Assembly (NCBI GenBank): GCA_027886175.1
Contig: JAJNNQ010000023.1
Span: forward strand, 1,146,501 to 1,210,500
DNA length: 64,000 bases
Direction of reading: 5' to 3'
DNA from: Phylloscopus collybita
Taxonomy: Eukaryota > Chordata > Aves > Passeriformes > Phylloscopidae
The notes below the pieces were generated by a model. The model had not been told where the DNA came from, made no database searches, and worked only from the letters and a program-made list of their open reading frames with translations. The position numbers and the translations under genes are program-made. Below, one piece after another: positions 23,401 through 36,932 of this stretch (position 1 is the first letter of the stretch; each line of letters begins with the position of its first letter).

Positions 23401-26400
23401 CCTCCCCAGGATGTTTTCCCCATTAACTTTGCAGACAGCTTGCCTTGCTCGCCCGTTTGCAACACCCAGGGATGTTTTAGGCAAGCAGGGAAATAATCCT
23501 CAAAGAACTGAAGGGAAAAGAGCTCCCTGGCTGCCTCTCTTGCTGGAGGTGACCTGCAGCTGCCACGAGAACTTGACCTCATTAAGAAACACTTGATATC
23601 CTTGCTGCTGAAACCTGTAGCTGCATTTCTAAACGCGGTGCAGTGTTTGCTGAAACTCAAGGCTACTCTTACTTCACAACAGCAGCAGCTATTTTGGTAA
23701 TAATTCCGTGTCAGAACAGCCAATTACGGGCCCCAAGGTCAGTGTACAATGGGAGAATTACAGGTCTCTCTTTTACACGAGGTTTGAATGATGCTGTGAA
23801 ATGAAATGAGAAATCCAGGTTGATTTCCAAGCCACCCTATGGCTGAATTACCTGTGATTGCCTGATTGAAAAGGCCCTGACTGCTGCAGGCAGGATGTTA
23901 ATGCTGCTGGATGTGAACACCCACGCTCTGAGGGCAGGAACAGAGAGCACAGCAGCCCCCAGCCCCACGTGTCCCCAAACCCCTCCAGGCTCACCTGCCT
24001 TTCTTGATTGTTTCTCGCCCCAGCAAGGGTCCCAGCACTGGATCCACGGATTCCTCCAGGCCCTCAATCATAACCAGGTCTCCAGCAGCCAGGGCTTGTT
24101 CCAGTGTGTCCAGATACCTGTGGGGAACAGCACTGGTGCCTCCTGCAGCAGAGCAGGGTGTGACACTGCCCGTGAGGAGGGGACACAGGGGACCCTCACT
24201 GGTGGCAGCTACAGGGGGGTGCCAGCATTTGGAGAGAGGAGGAGGGGTAAGGTGGTGTCAGTGCCTGGTGCAGAGAATGGCACTGGCAGAGAGAGTCCTG
24301 CCTGTCCAGCAGAGAGGATGAGGCCCCAGACCTTCCAAGGACAAGCAGTGACCACAAGCCTGTACCAGGAAGAGCCTGGGCAGCTGTCAGCAAAGCTGCC
24401 ACAGCCTGGAGTTATTTTCAGCACAACTCTTTTTTTTCCTCCAGAGCCCTCTTTTAAAGCAATTCATCTTAAGGCAAGGGTGAAGAGCAGCGTTCAGCTC
24501 TGTTTTGCCCAGGGTTTAGGGTCATGCTTAAGAAAACCAATCTGGGACACAGCAGAAAGCCAATCTGTCTGACTGGAGATGAGAGCCAGGGGTGGAAAGG
24601 CCTTCCCATGAAAGACTGATCCAGATCCATGCAGGGCTGCTGCAAGGAGAACGCCCAGCTGCTGGGAGCAGCCTCAGCCCTGCTGGTCTGCAGGACATGG
24701 TCACCTCTCCATACCCAAGGCCTCTCCTCCTCCAAGAGGAAGGAAGGCCTGGTCATCCTCCTGGATGGACCTAAACCAGCACTAAACAAACCCCATGGAG
24801 GATACCACAGTTCTACACTGGCCTGTTGTCCAGAGCAGCTGTGGCTGCCCCATCCCTGGAAATGTCCAAGGCCAGCTTGGACAGGGCTGGGAGCAGCCTG
24901 GGACAGGGGAAGGTGTCCCTGCCATGGCAGGGGTGGCACTGGGTGGGATCTGAGGTCCCCTCCAACCCAAGCCAGTCTGGGATTCTGTGATACTCCAGCT
25001 CAGCCTCAGCTCACTGCTCACTCCATCACCAGCTTCAGAGGAGTTTCTATGGTAACTGAGCCAAGCACTAAACACACCCTCGATTTAATGAGAAATCTCT
25101 GTCATTTTGGTAATGAACAAGCAGATAATGGGAGCAGGTTTCCCTCAGTGTGACCGGCTCAGCTGGCTGCAGCTGAGTGTCCACTGCTCACCCAACATCC
25201 CATGGCCAGCACCTGAGTGAGTTAGGAATTTAAAGAGTTAAGATTTTAGCTAAGGGATAGAAGCAATTTATATCGGTTAGGACTTAAGTTAGAAGAGTAG
25301 AGATGAAGTGGAAGAGTTAATAATAATTAGATGCTTAAGCCAGAGTGTGGGTAATATATTACTTGCTTATTTTAGTTGTGTTCATAGAAGGAATAAGATT
25401 GATGGACCACTGTGATAAGGAAAGAAACCATGACTGCACCTGGACACAGAAACTAATTGGAATCAGGCAGGAGAGCTTGGTAACAGATGAAGGTAAAAAG
25501 ATCACTGTGAGGAAGACATCTCTGACTTCATCCTTCAGGACCACTGACCCAGATTTAGAAAAGAACTGTGCAGGCTTGAAGGACTCTGGCCTCATAACAT
25601 GAAGCAGGGATAGGCAGTGCTAAGATTATGCATTTGTACAAGCATTTTTGAGTCTGTAAGACTTTTGTAAATAAATAGAGGGCTAGAGCTTTGTCATTTG
25701 TGTGCATGCCTTCAGGAGGTGACTCCTGTGCCACCCTGATGCCTTAAGTTTGAGCTTTGATGTTTTTCAGACTCTGTGCTGCCCAGGGGTGCAGCTCTGA
25801 GCTCACATTCAGGGTCACTCAGCTCTGCACAGAGCAGGGACACAAAACAAATCCTGTTCCTGCTGCACACCAAGCACAGCTGGGACAAGTGTTCAGCCCC
25901 AGAGCACAAACAAGGGTGGCTGGAGGGAGGAACAAGAAGGATGGGGCTGCAGAACCTGCAGCTGGGATTGGACAATTCAACCCCAAGGTGCAAATGGACC
26001 CAAAGTGATCCAAGTGTCAGACCTGGTGACCCTTTGTCCATTTTGGGACCATTTTGGGTCCCCCTTGGGTGCAGCCCTGGCCAGGCTCTTGTCCTGCCCA
26101 AGGTGTATCCTAAAGGCCTTTTAATAAATATCTGCTTTATTCTCTGAGCTCTGCCCAGCCTCCCCAAGGCATCAACCCAACACCCAACAAAACACACCAC
26201 CTTCTACCTTTAACCCCTCTTTCACCCACGATCTCACCCCTTTCACCCGAACCACGAGGAGGATTTGGCCTTACCCCTTCTGCCCCGCCGCGATCACCCG
26301 GAGCGCTGGGCCGTGGCTGGCTTTGATCCATTTGCTGCCCTGCAGCTGGGGGTCCACCAGCAGGGGCCAGCGCTGGCAGCTGCTGAGGATGGCGGCGTTC

Positions 26401-29400
26401 TGGGCCGAGGTGGGGTCGGCCGGCAGCCCCTGGTTGTGCCAGGCAGCCAGGGCCGCGCCGTCCGCCAGCACCGCCAGGCACGGCCTGGCCGCCACCGGCA
26501 CCTGCCCGGCACACAGAAATGAAAAGAAGAAAAGAAGAAAAGAAGAAAAGAAGAAAAGAAGAAAAGAAGAAAAGAAGAAAAGAAGAAAAGAGAAAAGAAG
26601 AAGAAAAGAAGAAAAGAAGAAAAGAAGAAAAGAGAAAAGAAGAAAAGAGAAAAGAAGAAAAGAGAGAAGAAAAAGAAAAGAAAAAGAGAAGAAAAAGAGA
26701 AGAAAAAGAGAAGAAAGAAAAAGAGAAGAAAAAGAAAAGAAAAAGAGAAGAAAAAGAGAAGAAAAAGAGAAGAAAAAGAAAATAAAAAGAGAAGAAAAAG
26801 AGAAGAAAAAGAAAAGAAAAAGAAAAGAAAAAGAAAAAGAAAAAGAAAAAGAAAAAGAAAAAGAAAAAGAAAAAGAAAAAGAAAAAGAAAAAGAAAAAGA
26901 AAAAGAAAAAGAAAAAGAAAAAGAAAAAGAAAAAGAAAAAGAAAAAGAAAAAGAAAAAGAAAAAGAAAAAGAAAAAGAAAAAGAAAAAGAAAAGAAAATG
27001 AAAAGGCTTCCTGGTGATTTCCAGGGAAGCTGGCTCCCTTAGAAAGGGGTGTGTAGTCATGGTTGGTGCCTGTGATGTTTGGGTTTCTCTGGAACTCTTT
27101 TTCCCAGGCGCTGTTCTGTCAACAAGAGCCAAATTTTTCCTAACCATAACCTTTGTTTGCATTCCTTTCCCTAGGAGGGACTTCTTCTTGATGTCCCTCT
27201 GACTTGACCAATGTTGTTAAAGTTTGCCTTTCTTCCACTCCTTTGGGTGGCTCTTTGTAAAGCAGTATAAAGGGAAGAAATTCCCAGGTAATAAAGATTG
27301 GAGTCATTTCAGCCTTCTGACCTCGGGAGTCTGTCTCATTGTTAATCTTAAACAGCGCCAGGGGTGGGTTTTGTCTGTCTGCGTCAGCAGCAGTGGGGTC
27401 AGGAGGTTTGGGGGGGGGGGGGGTTTTGCTGCTCTGCTCAGGTGGGAGCACACCTGCAGAGCTGCCCCAGCCCTGGTGCACAATGGCAGAAGGGTGTGGA
27501 GCTGCTGGAGCAAGTCCAGAGGAGGCCATGGAGATGCTCCAAGGGCTGGAGCCGCTCTGCTCTGGAGCCAGGCTGGGAGAGCTGGGGGAGTTCACCTGGA
27601 GAAGGGCCACAGGAGAGCTGGAGAGGGACTGGGGACAAGGGATGGAGGGACAGGACACAGGGAATGGCTTCCCACTGCCACAGGGCAGGGCTGGATATGA
27701 TCTTGGGCAGGAATTTTTCCCTGTGAGGTTGGCCCTGGCACAGGGTGCCCAGAACAGCTGTGGCTGCCCCTGGATCCCGATGTTCAGTGATCAGAAAGGG
27801 TGCTCAGAGTGTTCAAGGCCAGGTTGGACAGGGTCTAGTGGAAGTGCCCCTGCCCATGGCAAGGGGGTTGCAATGAGATGATTTTAAGGTGCCTTCCAGC
27901 ACAAAGCATTGTGTGATTTCATGATTTATCAGTGGTTTTCTGTTCTACGGGGTATTCCCAGTCTGGTTTTGTTTCCCAATCCTGCTGTGAACAAACTCAG
28001 CCTGTACAAACAATCCCAGGGGTTTTGCCCCCCACCACAGCCCAGCCCCACTGCCTGGGGTCACTCCCTGCCCTGTTCAGCTGCCTGGGACACCTTGGAA
28101 GGACAGAATCAATCCCCTAAGGCTGCTGTTGTGTTACAAACCAGCATCAGCAGCTCCAGGAACACTTCTCAGACAGGGGAGGCCATTTCTGGGTGTGACA
28201 ATCAGAGTTACCTGTGCCAGGTAACTCTGCCTGAGCAGAGTGGGCCTTTCATTTCCTTTGGAATTACAGGCACTTCCTTTCACATTTCTAAGCACAATCA
28301 GGTCATTTTTGAAACCATGTCTCAACTGAGTTTCCGGCTTAGTGTTAAGCAATGCAGAATGAAGTTTTCCTCTCTCAGCATAAGGAGCTGCCTGCTTTGG
28401 TCAGCCCTTTGATTTGGGCATCTCTGGGGCCTTATTTAAAAGCTTCTTGGCACCATTTGTATGAGGAACATGATAAAACCAGTGAAATATTAAACAAGTT
28501 TCAAGCACAATGATCTCCATCTGGTCCTAACAGCAAGACATGGGTAAAACCAGCTGAGAGGCACGGCCAGCACGACCAGAGCTTGTGTCCAGAATGAAAA
28601 AAAACACCTGGAGGTTTTCCAAGCCTACTGGAGAGCTGGCAGCGAGCTCTGCCTGCTCCAATTCCTTCTCCACATTCCCCCTTCCTTCGTGGCCACGGGC
28701 AGAACTGCAGACCTGGGCTCTGTGTTTGGGATTTTCCTGTGTACACAGAGGAGCTTTACCGAGTGAGGACACCACATTTTCCCCAGGGAGGAGTAAATGG
28801 CCACGTCCTGACCCTCACTCCAGCTGGGTGAGGACACAGTGATGTCCCTCACCTGAGAGATCCCCTGTGGGCACCAGGATTTATGGCCACATTCATCCCA
28901 GGAGCAAGGGCTTCTCAGAGGAAGCAGGGCTTACTTTTAGCTGCTGCAGATAGGGCCTCCAGATGCCATCCAGGAGGTCCTGGCGGTATTTCCTGGTGAA
29001 GTAGCCCAGGTAGGAGACAAAGGCTGTGGCCAGCAGGACATCTCCACACAAGGTGCTCTGCTGCTGCTTGAAGTCCTCCACGGCCTCAGCCCATCTCACA
29101 TTCTCAGAGGCGAGTCCCCCAACCTGCAAATTGGAAGTCAGGTTGATCATTCACACAATCATGGAATGGTTTGGGTGGGAAGGGACCTTAAAGTTCAGCA
29201 CATTCCACCTCTGCTGTGGCAGGGACACCTTCCACTGTCCCAGGCTGCTCCAAGCCCTGTCCAGCCTGGCCTTGGACACTGAGTTTATATCCCTGTGCTT
29301 AACAGCCACTGCTAAGTTTTGACATCATGACCGAGCCTAAGCTGCTGTGGGTATCAACCCAACTCCTGGCGCCTACAGCATCCCGTGGGCAGGAGCTCCA

Positions 29401-32400
29401 CAGCTCAGCTGAGCTTCCTGTACAAAAGTACATCCTTTGATGTGCTGCCTGAACTTTTTAACTGCTGAAACATTCGTCCAGTGCAAAACCAGGGAACAAT
29501 CCTGCTGGCACCAGCTTCTCCGCACCACTCAGCATTCCAAGCCCTCACTACCCCTCTGCTGCCTTCTTTTCAGGTTGAAGAGCTTTAGCCTCTTCAATAA
29601 TTCCTCACACAGAAGCAGCCTTTTGATTTTCCTGGCAATCTTTATCTGCACCCAGTGATGCAATCTTTATTATCCGGTTTCCTTTATTGCTGCTGTCTCT
29701 GCACCATTTCCCATTCTCCTCCAGCCTTTGAGGTGCAGCAGAGGGGGCGACGGTAATGCTGCACATTCAAGATTTATTTAGAAGGTATTCACAGAGCAAG
29801 ATGGGGATTTTTTTTTTCTGTTTTGTTCTCCCTTCTTTTCCTAATAAACCCTAATATCCGGTTTCAGATGGGCTTTGGGTTTGGTGAGGGCTTTTTGCTG
29901 CTGGGAGCACAGAGCTCACAGCGCTCTTAACTCCATCCTTTCATTCCTGAGTGATAACAGTCAGCCCAGCGTCACTGACAGGGCATGTGAAGTGAAACCT
30001 CATTTCTCCAGTGTGCTTTACATTACATTTATCTGCCTGGTGTTTCATCCCTCCATCACTTGGGATCGTTTTCACAATTCTTTACAGGCAGTTGACATCA
30101 GCACTGCGGAGCCGTGCGACCTCCTACACACCAGCTCACTTCTGATTCATGGAATCACGGAATCACTCGCTGCTTTGGGTGGGAAGGGACCCTAAAGCTC
30201 ACCCAGTGCCACCCCCTGCCATGGGCAGGGACACCTCCCACTGTCCCAGGCTGCTCCAAGCCCTGTCCAGCCTGGCCTGGGGCACTGCCAGGGATCCAGA
30301 GGCAGTTTATTCTGATGAGCACAAGAATTAACAGACACCTCCAAAAATACCTCTGGTGGCCTTTCTGCCCTGCCAAAACTGCCCCTTTGGATCAGGGAAA
30401 ATTGCCTCTGGGAAGTTTGACCCCTCCCAGGAGCAGGAAGAGAAGCCTCAGATTTTCTTTGCCCCACCTGACCTCAGAGCTGTTCCTATATCTGCCCCAG
30501 CTGACATCCCAGGTGTCTCCCACCTCAGATCGTAGAAGTTATTTATTTTTATTTAGCAAGAAGCAAATTAAAAGCTACTCTTTGGATTACCCTTGGCTCT
30601 TTGATGATGACAGAGAGTGAACAACCCTTCCTCACCCACCTCCTGCACACCAGTCGTGATTTTCGGGGCTTCTGTCACATCCAACCTCTCTGCACCTTTT
30701 CCAAAAAGAAGAGCCCCAATCCATCCCCTCTCCTCTCATATGGAAGTGGTTGCACACTTTGTTGTAGCTTTCCTGGGCTGCCCACAGCCTGCTTAGACAG
30801 GGTGACCACATGTGGGATGTAGGCACTGACAGACCCAACACAGTGACGCTTAACTTCTGTCTCCTGAGGGGTTTTTTTTTCCTACCAATTAGCAATATTC
30901 ACTTTGTCTTTTTTCCCTCCTGTCAAGTGCCACGCTGCTATTCCTGAGAACTCTCTGCAACAACTCCAAGAGCTCTTCTGTGAGTGATAATGGTGCAATT
31001 AGGCCCTATCCATGTAACTGCATGATTACAGTTTGTTTTCCCTGCGCACGTTATTTAGCATTTGTCATCACTAAATTTCCTCCTCTGCATTAGCACACAC
31101 CCACTCACAAACACCATTCATCAGCCAGCCTCCCTCTTCGTGGTGCACAGATCCTGTCCCTGGGATCCTGGAACGTCTTCCTGAGGCCACCTGAAGTTCA
31201 TGAGATGCCAGTCTGGCCCTGTGAGAGCCAGGGTCTTTTGTGGTGCACAGATCCTGTTCCTGGGATCCTGGAACGTCTTCCTGAGGCCATCAGAAGTTCA
31301 TGAGATGCCAGTCTGGCCCTGTGAGAGCCAGGGTCTTTTGTGGTGCACAGATCCTGTTCCTGGGATCCTGGAACGTCTTCCTGAGGCCACCAGAAGTTCA
31401 TGAGATGCCAGTCTGGCCCTGTGAGAGCCAGGGTCTTTTGTGGTGCACAGATCCTGTCCCTGGGATCCTGGAACGTCTTCCTGAGGCCACCAGAAGTTCA
31501 TGAGATGCCAGTCTGGCCCTGTGAGAGCCAGGCTTGCCTCGATCCCCCAGCTTCACTTGTCAATCCAAAGCACCGCTCTCCACGCTCAGCTGCATTCTTT
31601 ACACAACCTCAGACGTGTTTGTTTCAAAGCCTGGGAGCTCATTTGGACCCCCAGCCACACCAGAGACACACCTGGAATGTCCAATGAGCTGCACATCAGC
31701 CAGGGCTGTCAGGTGCTGCTCCCAGATCAAAGGCAGGATGACAGAGGAGAGGGTGTGCAGGGCACAGCAGGAAGCTGGGATGCAAAGGGTTCCCTGCCTA
31801 CACTGCAGAAATGATGAATTGTTGGCAGGGTAAAGTCACTGAATTGTTGAGACTGGAAGTTGTTCCCACACCATGGGGTGGGGAGGAGATGTAACCAGCA
31901 CTGTCTGGGGTGTGGTGGCACAGAATCACAGAACCATGGAAGGGGTGGTTTTGTTCTGTCTCTGTCAGTGGTTTTTTTTTTTTTTATTATTTTATTTTGC
32001 ATTTTTAGTTTAATTTCCCTAATAAAGAACTATTACTCCTATTCCCATACCTTTGCCTGAGAACCCCTTAATTCCAAAATTACAATAATTCAGAGGGAGG
32101 GGGTTTATATTTGCCATTTCAAGGGTGTGTTGGTTGGGACAGACAGGGATCTGCCAGGGAAAGCCGGAGTTTCCCTTAGAATGGGGAATGTAAACCCCTC
32201 ACCCCCTCCAAATTATAATTTTGCAATTCAGGGCTTTCAGGCAAAGATTTGGGAATAGGGATAACAGTTCTTTACTAGGAATATTAACAATACAAATGTA
32301 GTAGAAAACAAAACCACCCAACCAAACCAGCAAACAAACAAACAAGCAATCCTGGAGAACCCTGACAGAGTCAGAGCTACAACCTGACACCCTGTTGGTC

Positions 32401-35400
32401 AGGGGGTTGGAAGGAGTCCAAAAGTGAGTCCTCCTGGAATGGCAGAGGTGGTTCTGGTGGAGTAGAGATGATCCTGTAGAACAAGGGTCCAGGTAGTGAT
32501 GATAAGGGGTCCAGTGATGGTCAGAAGGGGTCCAGTCTTCCTCCAGGAATCGGGTGAAGCTGGATACTTTCTGTTCCTGTGTCTCAGTTTTATCCAGGTA
32601 GGAATGGTTGGCTCCTCCCACTGGGTGGAGCATCTCACAGTGGAATGCACTGCTTTGGGGAGGGTATTGTGGATGTACTGCTTGGGGGAGTCTTAATGGC
32701 CCATTGTGAAAAGAGATAACAAACACTGCCCCACCTGGTTTTTAACAGCTGGCCCATTATCAAAAGGCACCCGCCCCCTCCCCTCCTCCCAGAGTTACAA
32801 GCGATAAAGAAAAACATCTCCCCAACTGCTTTTAACACATGAAATAGAATAAACAGTTTTGGTTCCACAACCCTCCTTAGCAGACCCCTGCCTTTCCAAA
32901 GCAGGACAGATGGAAGGTGCTGGGTGCCCAGGGCCCAGCCCAGCCCCGCTCCCTCCCCCTTGCTGGCACTCACCAGGCGGTTGGCCAGGGCAATGGTGCA
33001 GGCTGTGGCCTCAGCTTCCTGCTGGCACTTGAGTTTCTCTGAGGTGGCCTTCTCAAACCTGGCCGTGAGCTTGCCCAGGTTCTCGTCGAGGCGCTGCGGG
33101 TGAAAAACAGCAGGAGGTCAGGAACAGCAGGGTTTTAACAACTCTGGAAGGATGGGGAGCTGCTGGAGGAGTCCAAAAGGCCATGAAGAAATTCAGAGGG
33201 CTGGACTCCTCTGCTCTGGAGACTGAGACAGCTGGAGGTGTCCAGCCTGGAGAAGAAAAGGCTCCATGAAGAGCTCAGAGCCCCTTCCAGAGCCTAAGGG
33301 GGATGCAGGAGAGCTGGAGAGGGACTGGAGACAAGGGCTGGAGGGACAGGACACAGGGAATGGCTCCCACTGCTAGAGGGCAGGGATGGGATGAGATTTT
33401 GGGCAGGAATTGTTCCCTGTGAGGGTGGGTAGGGCTGGCACAGGGTGCCCAGAGCAGCTGTGGCTGCCCCTGGATCCCTGGCAGTGTCCAAGGCCAGGCA
33501 GGACAGGGCTGGGAGCAGCCTGGGGCAGTGGGAGGTGTCCCTGCCATGGCAGGGGTGGCCCTGGATGGGCTTTAAGGTCCCTTCCACCCCAACCATTCTG
33601 GGATCCTGTGATCCTGAGGCAAACCCTTGTCCAGGGCTGGCCCAGCTCCAGCCCAGCTCATCCACCCAGGGCTGGCACCAGGAGGCAGCACAGAGCAGGG
33701 CTGGGCTGTGCCACTGGCAGGGCACAGGCAGGGCCAAAGGACACAGAAAATGAATTTATTTGAGGCTTCTGGCTGAGCCCTGATGATAAGTGCTATGGCT
33801 GAGCAACGAGCAGGCAGCTGAGAACCCAAATCTGTTATTTCCTGATGCTACAACAGCCCCTTGTCTCCAACCAGTCCCTGAGGCTCTGCTGATCCCCCAG
33901 GTGCTGCTGAAATCCCCAGGGGGCTCCTGGAGCTCTGCCTGAACCATCTCCAAACCCTCACTCTGTTTCCAGCAAGGAATCCAACAAGTGAACAGAACGG
34001 TTCTGCTCTGAGCGCTGCCCAAGAGAGTGCCAGGAGCCCCCAGAGGCCAAAACACCTGCAGGAAAAAGAAAAAATAAAAATCTGGAGAGCCCTGTGCTTG
34101 GACAGAGCTGTTCACACTTGAATCTAAACCAAACCAACAGCTCCCACAAGCACTTGGAGCATTTCAGCTCTGATAAGAGAAGTAATAATTGATTTTATCT
34201 GCACCCAATGCAGACTGCTTAAGGCTAAACTTCTTGTAAATCACTTTAACATTGAGCCACGCACTAGAAACAAACCCGAAAATGAAAAAGGATTATATGA
34301 GAGATCTCTGCAGCTCTCCTGGCTACTGGCATCACACAGAGCAGCCTCTCCTTGACCTGCCTCGGAACAAAACCACAAAAAGTTTCTGTCCCTGTGTGCA
34401 TGTGGATCTATCAGCCTACAGAGGCTCACCCAGATCATACCCCACTCTAAGAGCACGATCTGATAATTGAGTTTCAACAGAATAAAGGCATCTATCTGGT
34501 CTGCAGGACAGAGCAGGGGCTGTAGGGGACAGATCTACACAAATACAGCTGTGTGCAGCTGTGGGCACACCTCTCACTCCTTCCTCCACCAGCCCCAGGT
34601 GCAGAGCACCCAATTCCCAGGCAGGCAATGAAGACAGAGAGTCCTTAACGTTTTGCACAAGGGGAATTTTCTCATTTATGACTAAAAAATGAGCATGAGA
34701 CAGCTCGGGGCCCAGCTGTGAGCAGGTATGAATCAGCACACAGCAGTGGAGCTATCCAAGGTACCCCAGAGAAGTGAGGATATACCTCCACCTCCATCCC
34801 ACAACTACCCTGCATTCATTCCCCCTCTGCAGAGAGAGGAGAAGGCCCCTAAACCAGGCAGTTTTGTAAGAGCATGCCAGAGGAGTGCCAGTAATCTCCC
34901 CAAAGATTGCAATTTTCTTTAACAAAATCCCACTCCTTTGAAAAAAAAAGAAATAAATAAAAAAAAGCCTAGGTGTAAAAAGCTTTGGAAAAGAGCAGCA
35001 TAAAGGGATGAAAAAAAAAAAAAAAGTTCCCCAGCACTGTATGGTACATCTGAGGTGGGAGAATTAGACACCAAAGCCCTCTAAATCCATCCCTGCTTCA
35101 GGTGCCTCCTTTCATCTGCAGCAGGAAGGGGTGACCCGAGAGTTCAGCACAATTTTCTTGTATTTTTTAGTTAAAAAAGTGTAGTAAGCACTTTTAAGAA
35201 TGATAAACCCTTGAAAAGATCAAAAGAGGGATGTGCTTTCCAACAGGGTGAGGTGCTGGTGGAAGGGGTGAGGGGAGCAGAGGGACCCTCGCTCACTGGG
35301 ACCCTGTGGAGCCTGGCCAGAGAGGGGATCCCACCCCCAAAGAAAGATCCCAAAACACCCTAAAAAAAACACCCTAAAACCAGGCAGGTTCTGGAGCAGC

Positions 35401-36895
35401 TGCTCCCCACGCCCTGCTCTTCGCAGGTATCCTGCTGGGAGGGAGCAGGGAGAGAAGCAGGATAAAGCAGGATGTGGTTTTTTTTTACATAGAGATAATT
35501 TTCTGAAGGAAAATGATAAAGGCCTCACTCTGCACTCTGTGGAAATGCACTTTTAATCACGCTGTAATTTCTTCTATTCAGGGATTTTTTTAAATTTTTT
35601 TTTTCTTTTTTTTTAAGTAGCAAAAACCCAAATAACATCCAAGATGTGCTGCCAGGGAGCTGTGCCGTGACAAATGAGGCTCCTGCAAGAGGAGTTCTCA
35701 TCCTGCAAAAAGCAGGGACTGAGTGTGCAGCCAGCCCAGCACTGAATCAGCCCCCAATTCCCATCCCCTGCCCCGTGCAGCACACTGGGGACACACTGGT
35801 AGGAGATAATGAGTTTTCTGAGGACCCAGGAGAAGAGGCAAATTACACTTAAAAAATTAGGTGGGGGATAAAAAGGATTCATGTTTAGACTTCCTCTTTG
35901 GGTGCAAGCAAGGCTGGAGAAGAACAGAGGAAATTTAGAAAGCTGCAATATTCTGTCACAGAACCACAGAACCACTGCAGGAAAAAAACAAAACAAAACT
36001 GGAGAGTCCTTTGCTCTGGTTTGGGTTGAGTGGGACCTTAAAGGCCAGTCTTTTCTAGCCCCTGCCATGGACAGGGACACCTTCCACTGTCCCAGGCTGC
36101 TCCAAGCCCCACCCAACCTGGCCCTGGGCACTTCCAGGGGTCCAGGGGCAGCCACAGCTTCTCTGGGCTGCCAGGGCCTGCCCACCCTCACAGGGAAAAA
36201 TTCCTTCCTTTTAACTAACCTAAATTTCATCTCTTTCATCTATTCCCTGTGTCCTGTCCCTCCATCCCTTATCCCAGTCCCTCTCCAGCTCTCCTGGTGC
36301 ACTTTTAGGCCCTGGAAGGGGCTCTGAGCTCTCCCTGGAGCCTTCTGTTCTCCAGGTGAGCACCCCCAGCTCTCCCAGCCTGGCTCCAGCCCTTGGAGCA
36401 TCTCCATGGCCTCCTCTGGGCTCTCTCCAGCAGCTCCAGCTCCTCCCTGTGCTGCTTTGGGGCAGCTCTGCAGGTGGGGTCTCACCTGAGCACAGGGGCA
36501 GAATCCCCCTCCCCTCCCCTCCCTGCTGCCCACACTGGGGGGGCTCAGCCCAGCCCAGGGCTGAATTTTGGGGCTGCCTGTGCTTTAGGAGGGAGAGAAA
36601 ACCCTGCAACCCCTAAAACCTTTGGCTGCTTTGGAAGCCAGCACCGAGCAGCAGCTCTGCCCAAAAGAGGAGAGGATTCCTGTAGTCACTGTTTCTCATG
36701 TTTGCATTCTTCTTAAACTCTTTCCCAGGGATCGAAGCAGTAAACAAGGTCACTCTATGTAAACTCTCTTGTTTTTCACTTTTCCCTCTTCTGAGGAGGG
36801 ACTTTGCTTGTTGACCCTTGGTGTGGCCAATGGGTCCAGGGATCCCACCTCTTAGGTGGGCACATTGTAAAAAGGTATAAATAGGTATAAAAAAG

Positions 36896-36932
<37 letters not shown>

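Larger units (their letters stand above)
24118..26274 (-). other. Intron w18-w19
   Basis: Contains a CR1 tail 24820-24993 and the family B LTR 25737-26174. 25195-25736 is an A/T-richer block ending ...CTCCTGTGCCACCC that may be an older element; I cannot classify it. Confidence 0.8.
26502..28934 (-). other. Intron w17-w18
   Basis: Contains the purine tract 26516-27000, a family A LTR 27052-27360, G14 at 27410 and CR1 27437-27925. 27926-28934 is unique with nothing recognised. Confidence 0.85.
29124..32973 (-). other. Intron w16-w17
   Basis: Contains CR1 tails at 29149 and 30150, the 100-bp minisatellite 31140-31532 and the inverted pair of family C LTR pieces 31930-32860. 29290-30145 and 30310-31135 show no gene. 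Confidence 0.8.

Noticed and set aside
26137..27162. Long minus-strand open frame (341 aa) rich in Phe/Ser
   Set aside because: Most of it is the translated purine/pyrimidine tract. Only the 26275-26501 part is a real exon.
31198..31503. Repeated 67-aa frames on both strands
   Set aside because: Product of the 100-bp minisatellite, whose period is not a multiple of three.
31140..31532. CRISPR-like array
   Set aside because: Units are contiguous 100-bp repeats without unique spacers, in an intron of a vertebrate gene.
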